Source: Aliiroseovarius sediminilitoris (GTDB lineage Bacteria; Pseudomonadota; Alphaproteobacteria; Rhodobacterales; Rhodobacteraceae). Taken from it: 64,000 nt of DNA. Made by a program: the position numbers and the translations under genes. The notes beneath the pieces are model-generated. The model made no database searches. It had not been told where the DNA came from and was given only the letters and a program-made list of their open reading frames with translations. The stretch is taken from positions 62,001 to 126,000 of the forward strand of contig NZ_FOJB01000003.1 of the NCBI RefSeq assembly GCF_900109955.1, given 5' to 3'. Below, one piece after another: positions 42,936-52,424 of the stretch; the stretch's first letter is position 1, and every line of letters starts with the position of its first letter.

Positions 42936-43029
42936 GTGGATCCTCCCAATTGTAGGAACTTGGTTGCGACGAAGGCGGCGCCCGTTTCGGTTTCTCAGGC
43001 CCTGTCGGGTGTCGCCGGTTTGCCATTTG

Positions 43030-43302
43030 CTACACCCAGCGGAAGACCGCCGCGGCGTAGATCAGGCAGACGATCAGTGCAAAAGGTTGGTTTGCGCCGA
43101 CCAATCCAAGCCAGGCCAAATTGATAAAGGCCGAGCCGAGAAGGGTAATGAAGAGGCGGTCGCCTCTGGTGGTTTCGATCCGCAAAACGCCAACGCGCGG
43201 CGTTTCGGGGAATCTGATTGCCAGCACCGTGAACGTGATCAGCAGACTCGCGATGACCATGAAGAAAATCGCGGTCGGCCATGTCCATGCCATCCATTCC
43301 AT
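43030..43302 (-). CDS. DUF2160 small membrane protein of the glycerol importer locus
   Basis: 90 residues with three hydrophobic segments (TAIFFMVIASLLITFTVLAI, ITLLGSAFINLAWLGLVGA, ALIVCLIYAAAVF). It starts 24 bp after glpQ, inside the importer operon. Proteins of this type (DUF2160) accompany glycerol ABC importers in alphaproteobacteria. Its role is unknown; it might be a transporter-associated small subunit. Confidence 0.85.
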   Translation of the reverse strand: MEWMAWTWPTAIFFMVIASLLITFTVLAIRFPETPRVGVLRIETTRGDRLFITLLGSAFINLAWLGLVGANQPFALIVCLIYAAAVFRWV

Positions 43303-43326
43303 AATACAGCCCTCCTTGATTCAGGC

Positions 43327-44175
43327 TTACACGCGACCCAGGGCAAAGCCCTTGGCGATGTAGTTGCGGACAAAATAGATCACCAGCGCACCGGGCACGA
43401 TGGTCAGCACCCCGGCAGCCGCCAGCACGCCCCAGTCGATACCCGCGGCACCCTGCGTCCGTGTCATGATTGCGGAAATCGGCTTGGCATCCACCGTGGT
43501 CAGGGTGCGGCTGAGCAGCAGTTCGACCCACGAGAACATGAAGCAGAAAAACGCGGCCACCCCGATCCCACTGGCAATCAGCGGCGTGAAGATTTTCACG
43601 AAGAACCTGCCGAAGCTGTAGCCGTCGATATAGGCCGTCTCGTCGATCTCTTTCGGCACGCCACGCATGAACCCTTCCAGGATCCACACCGCCAGCGGCA
43701 CGTTGAAAAGCGTATGCGCCAGTGCGACCGCGATGTGCGTGTCGAACAACCCGACCGAGCTGTAGAGCTGGAAGAACGGCAAGGCAAAGACCGCGGGCGG
43801 CGCCATCCGGTTGGTCAGCAGCCAGAAGAACAGATGCTTGTCACCCATGAAGTGGTAACGGCTGAACGCATAGGCCGCCGGCAGCGCCACCGCCAAGCTG
43901 ATCACGGTGTTGATGGTCACATAGATGATCGAGTTGACATACCCCATATACCAAGCCGGATCGGTCAATATCGTCCGGTAGTTCGACAGCGTCAGATCCT
44001 TGGGAAACAGGGTGAACTGGTTCAGGATCTCGGTGTTGGTCTTCAGGCTCATGTTCAACAGCCAATAGATCGGCAGCAGCAGGAAAACGAGATAAAGGGT
44101 CATTACAACTGTGCGGCTGTTGATCCAGCTCAGGCCGAAACCGCCTTTTGATTTGGTCGCTGTCATATCGGTCAT
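43327..44175 (-). CDS. glpQ: Glycerol ABC importer permease GlpQ
   Basis: 282 residues, six membrane helices, MalG-type permease. The EAA coupling loop reads GVPKEIDETAYIDGYSFGRFFVKIFTP. It pairs with GlpP. AGGAGGGCTGAACA precedes the ATG at 44175; its start lies 3 bp after the glpP stop. Confidence 0.93.
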   Translation of the reverse strand: MTDMTATKSKGGFGLSWINSRTVVMTLYLVFLLLPIYWLLNMSLKTNTEILNQFTLFPKDLTLSNYRTILTDPAWYMGYVNSIIYVTINTVISLAVALPAAYAFSRYHFMGDKHLFFWLLTNRMAPPAVFALPFFQLYSSVGLFDTHIAVALAHTLFNVPLAVWILEGFMRGVPKEIDETAYIDGYSFGRFFVKIFTPLIASGIGVAAFFCFMFSWVELLLSRTLTTVDAKPISAIMTRTQGAAGIDWGVLAAAGVLTIVPGALVIYFVRNYIAKGFALGRV

Positions 44176-44178
44176 TGT

Positions 44179-45047
<869 letters not shown>

Positions 45048-45048
<1 letters not shown>

Positions 45049-46151
45049 CAGACGGCCCCTCCCACGGGTTCGTTTTGTGCACCAGACGGCGCGACGCGCC
45101 AGTCATTCGCATAGACGTTGACACGACCGGCATCGAAGGTGATGCGGTTCATATCCGCGCCGATCTCTTCGCCTTCATTGGCAATGATATTGATGTCACG
45201 ACCGAAAAATTCGGCGCGAACGATCTTGTGACGACCCACATCCTCGACCCGGTTCAGCTTGACCGGAAGGCCGCCTTCGGACACCAGTCTTGTGTATTCC
45301 GGGCGCACGCCGATCTCGACCTTGCCGCTTTGCGGCGCGTATCCGGCACCAAGCGGGATCTCGACCCCGTCGATCACCGCCGTGTCGCCCCGGACCGACG
45401 CTTCCAGCAGGTTCATTCCGGGCGAGCCGATGAAGAAGCCAACGAAGGTGTGCGCGGGCCGCTCGAACAATTCCTCGGGTGTGCCGATCTGCACAACCCG
45501 GCCATCATACATCACCACCACCTTGTCCGCGAAGGTCAAGGCTTCGGTCTGGTCGTGGGTGACATAGATCATCGTGTGACCAAATTCGTGGTGCAGTGAT
45601 TTCAACTGCGTGCGCAATTCCCACTTCATATGCGGGTCGATCACCGTCAGCGGTTCATCAAACAACAGCGCGTTCACGTCCTCGCGCACCATGCCCCGGC
45701 CAAGGCTGATCTTCTGTTTGGCATCGGCGGTCAGGCCGCGCGCCTTGCGATCCAGCTCGGCCTCCATGCCGATCATCTTGCCGATCTGCTGAACCCGCTG
45801 GGCGACATAACTGGCATCCGCGCCTCGGTTCTTCAGCGGAAACGCCAGATTTTCGCGCACCGTCATGGTGTCATAGACCACCGGGAACTGGAACACCTGG
45901 GCGATGTTTCGCTCTGCGGTGGGCGCATAGGTGACATCGCGGTCATTGAACAGGATGCGGCCCTGACTGGGATGCAACAGGCCCGAGATGATGTTCAGCA
46001 ACGTGGACTTGCCACAACCGGATGACCCCAGCAAGGCATAAGCCTCGCCATCCACCCAGTCATGGTTCAGCTCTTTCAACGCGAAGTCATCTTCGCTGGT
46101 CGGGTTGGGCAGATAGGAATGCGCCAGATTATCAAGGGTGATCTTTGCCAT
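45048..46151 (-). CDS. glpT: Glycerol ABC importer ATPase GlpT (degenerate signature motif)
   Basis: 367 residues: ATPase domain plus a C-terminal TOBE-type regulatory domain. Walker A GSSGCGKSTLLNII, Walker B ALLFDEPLTVID and switch His in YVTHDQTEALT are normal. The signature that should read LSGGQ is replaced by GLTADAKQKISLGRGMV. Its partner GlpS has a normal signature but no switch histidine, so the heterodimer should have one competent and one degenerate ATP site. Not the antiporter GlpT of E. coli; the symbol follows the glpSTPQV naming. Confidence 0.92.
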
Positions 46152-46164
46152 GGGTCAGGTCTCC

Positions 46165-47253
46165 TCAGGCGGCCATTGCGTAGGACGCGGGCGCAACCAG
46201 TTTGCCGCTTTCATCGAACACATAGACATGAGCCGGGTCGAGATAGACGCTTAGATCGGCACCCAGTTTCAGGTCATGCACGCCATGGATCAAACCGACC
46301 CAGCGCTCTCCGTGGTGATCAAGGTGAATAAACGTCTCTGATCCCGTCAGTTCGGTCACAACAAGCCGCGTTGCGAATTGCAATGCGTCAGAAGAATGAC
46401 TTTGGATCTCCAGATGGTTCGGGCGGAATCCGGCGGTGTATTTGCCGTCGTCAAGATCGGCCAGGCTTCCGCTCGCGGTTGCTGACTGGCCTTCGCCGAA
46501 CATAAGCTTGTCGCCTGCCTTTGTGACCGGCAGAAAATTCATCGGCGGATCGCTGAACACGCGGGCTGTGGTTGCATCCACCGGCTTGCGATAGACGGTT
46601 GGCGTCGGCCCGAACTGCGTCACCCGACCTTCCCACAACGTCGCGGTATTGCCACCCAACAAAAGCGCCTCTTCCGGTTCCGTGGTGGCATAGACAAAAA
46701 TGCTGCCCGCCTCTTCGAATATCTTGGGAATTTCGATGCGCATTTCCTCGCGCAGCTTGTAATCCAGGTTGGCCAGAGGTTCGTCCAGCAAAACCAGCCC
46801 CGCGTCCTTGACCAACGCCCGCGCCAGCGCGCAGCGCTGTTGCTGGCCGCCCGACAATTCCAGAGGTTTGCGGTCAAGCAGCGGCGTCAATTGCATCATG
46901 TCAGCGGACTTTTTCACGGCGGCGTCAATCTCGCTCGTGCTCTTGCCCAGAAGTCGCAAGGGCGAGGCGATGTTGTCGTAAACCGTCATCGAGGGGTAAT
47001 TGATGAACTGCTGGTAAACCATGGCGACCTTGCGATCCTGCACCCGCATACCGGTCACATCCTCGCCATTCCAAAGAATGCGACCGTCGTTGGGCACATC
47101 CAGTCCAGCCATCAGACGCATCAAGCTGGTCTTGCCCGACAGCGTCGGCCCAAGCAGCACATTCATCGTGCCGCTCTGTAACTCCAGGTCAGTGGGATGG
47201 ATGTGCACCTGCCCATCCATTCGTTTGGTGACGCCGTCTAGCATCAAAGTCAT
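46165..47253 (-). CDS. glpS: Glycerol ABC importer ATPase GlpS (no switch histidine)
   Basis: 362 residues: ATPase domain plus C-terminal TOBE-type domain. Walker A is GPTLSGKTSLMRL, signature LELSGGQQQRCALARAL and Walker B LVLLDEPLANLD are canonical. The switch region reads VYATTEPEEALL, with Thr where His is usual (THD). With the degenerate signature of GlpT this gives an asymmetric pair. It lies 27 bp after glpD and 13 bp before glpT. Confidence 0.92.
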   Translation of the reverse strand: MTLMLDGVTKRMDGQVHIHPTDLELQSGTMNVLLGPTLSGKTSLMRLMAGLDVPNDGRILWNGEDVTGMRVQDRKVAMVYQQFINYPSMTVYDNIASPLRLLGKSTSEIDAAVKKSADMMQLTPLLDRKPLELSGGQQQRCALARALVKDAGLVLLDEPLANLDYKLREEMRIEIPKIFEEAGSIFVYATTEPEEALLLGGNTATLWEGRVTQFGPTPTVYRKPVDATTARVFSDPPMNFLPVTKAGDKLMFGEGQSATASGSLADLDDGKYTAGFRPNHLEIQSHSSDALQFATRLVVTELTGSETFIHLDHHGERWVGLIHGVHDLKLGADLSVYLDPAHVYVFDESGKLVAPASYAMAA

Positions 47254-47280
47254 TTTCGTCCTCCGCTAACGCAAAGCCCC

Positions 47281-48882
47281 CTATCCGGTGGCCCGCGCCT
47301 CCCCATTCGTGTCGGCTTTGGCCATCCAGTCGTCCAAGGCCAGTATTTGTTCGGCGGTCATCCGCAGACCCAACTTGCTGCGCCGCCAGACCACATCCCC
47401 GGCCTGTCGGGCGAATTCCCTGGTCATCAGCCAGCGCAGCTCTGCTTCGGTCAGCGTGGCGCCAAAGTCGTGACCCAAATCCGAAACCGATCGCGCCGTT
47501 TTCAAAATCTTCCAGGCATCAGTCCCATATGCGCGGATCATGCGTTCGGCCCAAAAGGTGTCAAGAAAGCCGTACTCCCGCTGCAACCGGGCCACCAGAT
47601 CCGGCTTCTCACTCACTTTGAAATCACCGCCCGCCAGCGTCACACCCGCTGTCCATTGGCCCGGCAATTCCGGAAAAAACCGACCGATCCTATCCATCGC
47701 CGATTCCGCAAGACGGCGATAGGTGGTGATCTTTCCGCCAAACACATTGAGCAGCGGCGCACCACCTTCCGTATCCACCTTCAGCGTATAGTCACGCGTT
47801 GCTGCGGTGGCCGAACTTGCCCCGTCGTCGTAAAGCGGGCGCACACCGGAATAGGTCCAGACGATATCATCGCGGCTGATATCCCGCTTGAAATACTGAT
47901 TGGCGAACGCGATCAGATAATCCTGTTCAGCCTCGGTGCAGACCGGTTCGATCGACGGGTCCTCATGATCCTGATCGGTGGTGCCGATCAGCGTGAAATC
48001 CTGTTCATAGGGAATGGCGAAGATAATCCGCCCGTCCGTGCCCTGGAAAAAATAGCATTTGTCGTGATCGTAAAGCCGCCGGGTCACAATATGGCTGCCG
48101 CGCACCAGCCTTACGCCATCTTGCGCTTTGCTGCGCACAGCGTTCTTGATGATATCACCCACCCAAGGCCCGCCTGCATTGACAAGCATACGCGCATGGA
48201 ACAGCGATGTCTCACCCGTTGTGCGATTTTCCGTCTCGATCCGCCAATGATCGCCCTCGCGCCTTGCCGAGGTAACTTTGGTGCCAACCATGATCCTGGC
48301 GCCGCGCTCTGCCGCGTCGCGGGCGTTCAACGCCACAAGCCGCGCATCATCGACCCAGCAATCTGAATATTCATACGCTTTCACAAAGCGGTCGTCCAAT
48401 GGCGCACCTTCCGGTCCGGCGCTCAGGTCAACCGTCGTTGTGCCCGGCAGGAGCTTTCGCCCGCCAAGATGGTCATACATGAAAAGACCCAGACGGATCA
48501 GCCATGCCGGGCGTCGCCCACGCAGCCAGGGCATGAAGATCTTCAGCAATTTCGAGGTCGGCGTCTCCCCTTCGAACCGCATATCCTTGTGATACGGCAG
48601 CACGAAGCGCATTGGCCAACTGATATGCGGCATTGCCTGAAGCAGCGTTTCACGCTCCATCAACGCTTCGCGCACCAGACGAAACTCAAAATATTCCAGA
48701 TACCGCAACCCGCCATGAAACAGCTTTGTTGATGCCGACGACGTAGCCGACGCCAGGTCTTCCATCTCGGCCAAAGCGACGGACATCCCACGTCCAGAGG
48801 CATCCCGCGCGATGCCGCACCCATTGATTCCGCCACCGATGATGAAAAGATCGAAGGCATTATCGGTGGCAGCAGCCGGCAT
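47281..48882 (-). CDS. glpD: Glycerol-3-phosphate dehydrogenase (FAD-dependent)
   Basis: 533 residues. It oxidises glycerol-3-phosphate to dihydroxyacetone phosphate and passes electrons to quinone at the inner membrane. The FAD loop is LFIIGGGINGCGIARDASGRG; the DAO-fold stretches (STKLFHGGLRYLEYFEF, RGSHIVTRRL) and the C-terminal DAO domain (WLMTREFARQAGDVVWRRSKLG) are present. GGGGGGA lies 5 nt before the ATG at 48882. It is the first gene of the glp operon and divergent from glpR. Confidence 0.95.
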   Translation of the reverse strand: MPAAATDNAFDLFIIGGGINGCGIARDASGRGMSVALAEMEDLASATSSASTKLFHGGLRYLEYFEFRLVREALMERETLLQAMPHISWPMRFVLPYHKDMRFEGETPTSKLLKIFMPWLRGRRPAWLIRLGLFMYDHLGGRKLLPGTTTVDLSAGPEGAPLDDRFVKAYEYSDCWVDDARLVALNARDAAERGARIMVGTKVTSARREGDHWRIETENRTTGETSLFHARMLVNAGGPWVGDIIKNAVRSKAQDGVRLVRGSHIVTRRLYDHDKCYFFQGTDGRIIFAIPYEQDFTLIGTTDQDHEDPSIEPVCTEAEQDYLIAFANQYFKRDISRDDIVWTYSGVRPLYDDGASSATAATRDYTLKVDTEGGAPLLNVFGGKITTYRRLAESAMDRIGRFFPELPGQWTAGVTLAGGDFKVSEKPDLVARLQREYGFLDTFWAERMIRAYGTDAWKILKTARSVSDLGHDFGATLTEAELRWLMTREFARQAGDVVWRRSKLGLRMTAEQILALDDWMAKADTNGEARATG

Positions 48883-48947
48883 GGTTCCCCCCAAGGTTAG
48901 CGCTCGATACTGTTTTAACAGCTCACCTATAAAAAGAAAGTTGTTTG

Positions 48948-48963
48948 TTTTCGTTTATTTTCG
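48948..48963. promoter_or_regulatory. Candidate GlpR (DeoR-type) operator
   Basis: Two TTTTCG hexamers (48948-48953 and 48958-48963) lie 10 bp apart, one helical turn, in an AT-rich stretch between glpD (48882) and glpR (49192). TTTTCG-type half-sites are known for GlpR/DeoR proteins. Position fits repression of the glp operon. Confidence 0.5.
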
Positions 48964-49191
48964 ATTTTTGTAGGAATATGAAATTTAAGAACAATTTACT
49001 GCATTCAACGGAATGAATTGATCGTTCTGGCTCCGATTTGATCAGAATCGCGGTCTGAAAAGAAAAATTTCACTCGAATCGGGCAGGCTCTTTCAGCGCC
49101 TCTGTGCAAAAAGAGCGCAAGGCAATTGCGGCTTCGTTCGTTTTCTTGTAATTTCCTTTGGAAACAGCAGGAAGCGCATGCGCCCGACCAT

Positions 49192-49959
49192 ATGTCCCAA
49201 GTTTTCCGTCACACAGAAATTCTGACCATCGCGCGCCGCGAGGGGAAAGTGACGGTCGAAGATCTGGCGGAACAGTTCGGTGTGACACTGCAAACAATCC
49301 GCCGCGATTTGACCGACCTTGCCGATGCGGGCCGGTTGGAGCGGGTGCATGGCGGCGCCGTCCTGCCCTCCGGGACCACCAATATCGGCTATGAAGAACG
49401 GCGCGCCCTGAACGCAGAGGTCAAGCGGAACATCGCGGTGTCCTGTGCTGCGCAGATCCCCGATGACGCATCGGTGTTTTTGAACATCGGCACCAGCACC
49501 GAAGCGGTGGCGACGGAGCTTCTGGGCCACAAGAACCTGATGGTCGTGACCAACAACATGAACGTCGCCAATATCCTGGTGGCCAATCCCGACTGCGAGA
49601 TTGTGGTGGTCGGCGGCACCCTGCGCAGGTCAGATGGCGGGTTGGTCGGCAGCCTGACCACGGCAGCCATCAGTCGGTTCAAATTCGACATCGCGGTGAT
49701 CGGGTGCTCGGCGATGGACATTGACGGCGACCTGCTGGATTTCGACCTTCAGGAAGTCGGTGTCAGCCAATCCATTATCCGGCAGTCACGTCGGGCCTTT
49801 CTGGTTGCCGATGTCTCCAAACTGACCCGGAAGGCCCCGGCGAAGATTGCGTCCCTTTCCGAATTGGATGCCTTTTTCACAGATCAGCCCCTGCCCCCCA
49901 GCTTGGCCGAAAAATGCCGCAACTGGGGCGTCAATGTCGTGGTGGCTGGCCGATCATAG
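49192..49959 (+). CDS. glpR: DeoR-family regulator GlpR
   Basis: 255 residues. The N-terminal winged helix is VFRHTEILTIARREGKVTVEDLAEQFGVTL, then QTIRRDLTDLADAGRLERVHGGAV, the classic DeoR signature. The sugar-phosphate-binding domain follows (NIGTSTEAVATEL, VTNNMNVANIL, VVGGTLRRSDGGLVG, KFDIAVIGCSAMD). It should respond to glycerol-3-phosphate and repress the divergent glp operon. The ATG at 49192 has only a weak, distant AGGAAG; an upstream TTG at 49126 is less likely. Confidence 0.9.
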   Translation: MSQVFRHTEILTIARREGKVTVEDLAEQFGVTLQTIRRDLTDLADAGRLERVHGGAVLPSGTTNIGYEERRALNAEVKRNIAVSCAAQIPDDASVFLNIGTSTEAVATELLGHKNLMVVTNNMNVANILVANPDCEIVVVGGTLRRSDGGLVGSLTTAAISRFKFDIAVIGCSAMDIDGDLLDFDLQEVGVSQSIIRQSRRAFLVADVSKLTRKAPAKIASLSELDAFFTDQPLPPSLAEKCRNWGVNVVVAGRS

Positions 49960-50110
49960 GTCGCAGGCCATGGCCTGCTTGCAGCGGTGTATCATCTGAA
50001 CGCTCCTTGGAATTGCTGCATTTTTCACGCACCCATCCCGTTCAGTTTTTCAGCACTGCCATATTGTCGGCGCGTCAGCCGATCCAGACCGGATCGCTGC
50101 CGAGCGGACC

Positions 50111-50821
50111 GTTGCATTAATCGGATTAGGCTGAGTTGATTTTTGAGGCGGGGCACTCTGTTATGCGGTGGGCTCAAACAGCTCTCTGATGAACTCGATT
50201 TCGCCCTTGGTGCCTTGTTGTTTGCGATGGATGTGGCCGCGTTTGATGGTCCTGATGGTCTCGATCCCGCTCAGGGCTGCTTTGGCGGCACCCCAAGAGC
50301 CGCTGCAGCGCGACATCGTCGCTCTCGATCCGAATGTTTTGCCATTTTCTGTCGATGTGCCTGATGCTGTTGAAATGTGGGTCATATCGGTGATTGATCT
50401 CGCGGATGACGCGCCGATAGCCGTGGGCTTTGTTGGTTCAGATCGTGACCGGCCGATGCAGCCGAACGCGTTCAATCACCTTGCGCACGAAGGCCTTGGC
50501 AGCTTTAGCGTGCCGCCGACACGGATATAGGTTTCATCCACATGCCAATCGACGCTTGCGCGGCGCAGAGGTTGCTCGGTTCGCTTTGTCAACTCAGGTT
50601 CAAACTTCTGAACCCAACGATACACCGTCGATCGGTCGATCGTGACACCGCGCTCTTCCAGTAGATCTGCGAGATCTAGATTGGGCAGCGTATAACGCAG
50701 ATACCGCGGCTCGGCACATAGAATAATGTCTCGCGCGAAGCGGTCGTGTTTGAATGGCGATTTACGTGGCATGAGCAACCTCAAAAACATGATCGGGGCC
50801 AAATGGCATGGTTAATGCAAC
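50111..50821. mobile_element. Inactive IS6-family insertion sequence
   Basis: GTTGCATTAA (50111-50120) and its inverse TTAATGCAAC (50812-50821) bound a damaged IS6-type transposase gene. Total length is about 710 bp against ~800 for intact elements. No flanking target duplication was identified by eye. Confidence 0.78.
50161..50772 (-). pseudogene. IS6-family transposase, broken
   Basis: The N-terminus is clear (MPRKSPFKHDRFARDIILCA, then the helix-turn-helix ERGVTIDRSTVYRWVQKF and first catalytic Asp in WHVDETYIRVGG). Right after RVGG, near 50515, an internal deletion joins to a shifted frame reading AKAAKAFVRKVIERVRLHRP. A TGA stop then falls in place of Cys in the conserved VTI-x-TNKAHGY segment (near 50436), and a second frame change near 50290 leads to the usual C-terminus (KAALSGIETIRTIKRGHIH). 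It cannot make a working transposase. Confidence 0.85.
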
Positions 50822-51102
50822 AGTCCCTGCGCAAGAGTGTTACCCGACATAAACGCAACATGTTCAACGGTTTCGGAGCTGCGCACCGTGACCCCGGATG
50901 GGATCTGGGATATCCTGTCATTCGTCGCCAGGTGTGGTTGGAAGGTGGTTCGATCGGTCGAGAGCCGTCCGATCCGCCCCTCACAACACGGCGCTTATTG
51001 CCGCAGAGCACCACACAAACCGCCGCGCCTTGCAAGACGTCACCATGTCCAATAAAGCCGCAAATTATCGGACATAACTTACCCAGTGCATGGATGCCGG
51101 AT

Positions 51103-51240
51103 AGTCTCACCAATAGTGGCTCAAATCGGCGTCCAGTCTCACATACCCTGAATCGGTTTCAGAAATGCGACACAGGCAAACCCTTGAAACCAAACGGAAC
51201 GCAGTCTCAGAAAATCCAGAAATCCGACACTGAGACTGGA
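51103..51240. repeat. Cluster of AGTCTCA repeats and a 14-bp direct repeat
   Basis: AGTCTCA occurs at 51103-51109, 51135-51141 and 51203-51209, and inverted within TGAGACTGGA at 51231-51240, whose exact complement TCCAGTCTCA is at 51132-51141. CAGAAAT-G/C-CGACAC occurs at 51160-51173 and 51217-51230. Such packing of direct and inverted repeats next to par genes is typical of plasmid iterons or centromeres. Confidence 0.65.
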
Positions 51241-51311
51241 CATCCAGCCGGATCAAAGGCCGACCAATCTCAAACACCCTCGATCAGAATATCCAGCGCG
51301 CCCTGCCCGGC

Positions 51312-51327
51312 TGTCCCCACGGGGACA
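51312..51327. promoter_or_regulatory. Candidate parS copy 1
   Basis: TGTCCCCACGGGGACA: 7-bp inverted arms around AC, 21 bp past the parB stop. The architecture (16 bp, TGT...ACA ends) parallels known ParB sites. Confidence 0.5.
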
Positions 51328-51347
51328 TGGCAGTCTGGCGCCCGCGC

Positions 51348-52424
51348 CTACCCGTCCAGTTCCTGAAAGAACGCCTTGACCGCATCCTCCAGCCGATGCC
51401 GATCGACGTTGGAAAAGTCGCGCGCAATCCGCATTTCGATCCGCCCTTCCGACGCCGCACAGCGCACGGTGCCGCCTTTGACATCCTGCCGAAAGGTGGT
51501 CTTGGCGGCCCCCACTGGCTTTGCCGTCGCGGGCTTTTTCGGCAGCGGCGCCGGCGTCGCATGTTCGCGCAGCACCGCCAGTTCTGCATCCGGGGTCGAA
51601 ACAAAGGCGGCCGCCAGTGCTGACCTGACTTTGGCAGCCAGCCCCGGTTCGGATACCAGTCGTTTCTCCAATGACAGACCCAGAGCCCGCGGGATTGCTT
51701 CGGGGAATTTCAGATGTGACCCGATGGCGTCCAGCAGCACCATGAAATGCTTGATGTAGCTTCGCTTCTGCCGCGACAAAGACCCGAACAGGGCGGTCAG
51801 CGCCTCGTCTGAATCTTGCGCCGATGTCTCGGGATCCGCCACATAGCCCCGCGCAAGCTCGGCCATTTCGGCAAAGGAAATATCGCGGCGCACAAGGTTT
51901 TCATCGACCATGCGACGATAAAGCAATTCAAGCTCTTCCCCATGCGCGATCAGCCCGGCGGGGATGCGAGCGAAAGCGTCGTCGCCGGTTTCGTCATACA
52001 GTTCCTGAAACGCGGTCAGACGGCGGAAGCCCTGGACGAGCTCATAGACCCCCTCGCCCACCTGCTCGATCCGGATCGGGTTCGACAACCCCACGTCACG
52101 GATCGAAGCCTTCAGCTCATCCAGATCCTCATCCCGTCCCGGCTTGCGGTCACGGGTAAGTTTGTCGGCTCGGATCGCGGTCAACGGGATCAGATCGGTG
52201 ATCAGCCCGGCTTTTTTCAGCCGCACATGCTCGTGCGCCAGCCGATCGTTCTCGGCGCGGATGCTTGCCTCGACCGCTTTCCGCTCTTCCAGCGCAGCGG
52301 CGTTTTCCGAAATCGCGGATGCCATCGGACCGCGTCGGTGTTCGACCACAGGCTCCGCAGGCGGTGCTGCCGCCGGCGTATCGGTTTCCGGGAAGTCGAT
52401 GTCAAAAACGCGACGTTTGCTCAT
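51348..52424 (-). CDS. parB: Plasmid partition protein ParB
   Basis: 358 residues. It would bind centromere sites and activate ParA for segregation. The ParB core has IPLTAIRADKLTRDRKPGRDE, the spacing residues of the ParB/Srx fold, and the CTP-binding-type GFRRLTAFQEL box (VYELVQGFRRLTAF). The helix-turn-helix region is around NLVRRDISFAEMAELARGY and SLSRQKRSYIKHFMVLL. The N-terminal ~80 residues are charged and coiled. Its start overlaps the parA stop by 4 bp (ATGA), so translation is coupled. Confidence 0.88.
   Translation of the reverse strand: MSKRRVFDIDFPETDTPAAAPPAEPVVEHRRGPMASAISENAAALEERKAVEASIRAENDRLAHEHVRLKKAGLITDLIPLTAIRADKLTRDRKPGRDEDLDELKASIRDVGLSNPIRIEQVGEGVYELVQGFRRLTAFQELYDETGDDAFARIPAGLIAHGEELELLYRRMVDENLVRRDISFAEMAELARGYVADPETSAQDSDEALTALFGSLSRQKRSYIKHFMVLLDAIGSHLKFPEAIPRALGLSLEKRLVSEPGLAAKVRSALAAAFVSTPDAELAVLREHATPAPLPKKPATAKPVGAAKTTFRQDVKGGTVRCAASEGRIEMRIARDFSNVDRHRLEDAVKAFFQELDG

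Larger units (their letters stand above)
50822..51347. other. Gene-free region downstream of parB with repeats
   Basis: About 525 bp between the dead IS6 copy and the parB stop. Open frames here are Pro/Arg/Ser-rich and unconvincing. The right half holds short repeats (51103-51240) and one copy of the TGTCCCC palindrome (51312-51327); both suggest a partition or replication role. Confidence 0.55.

Noticed and set aside
42646-44151. Plus-strand open frame (501 codons) over glpV, DUF2160 and glpQ
   Set aside because: Antisense to three genes of a conserved operon; no motif.
50746-51366. Plus-strand open frame of 206 codons between the IS6 copy and parB
   Set aside because: Pro/Ser/Arg-rich translation with no family match; overlaps the IS end, repeats and the 3' end of parB.
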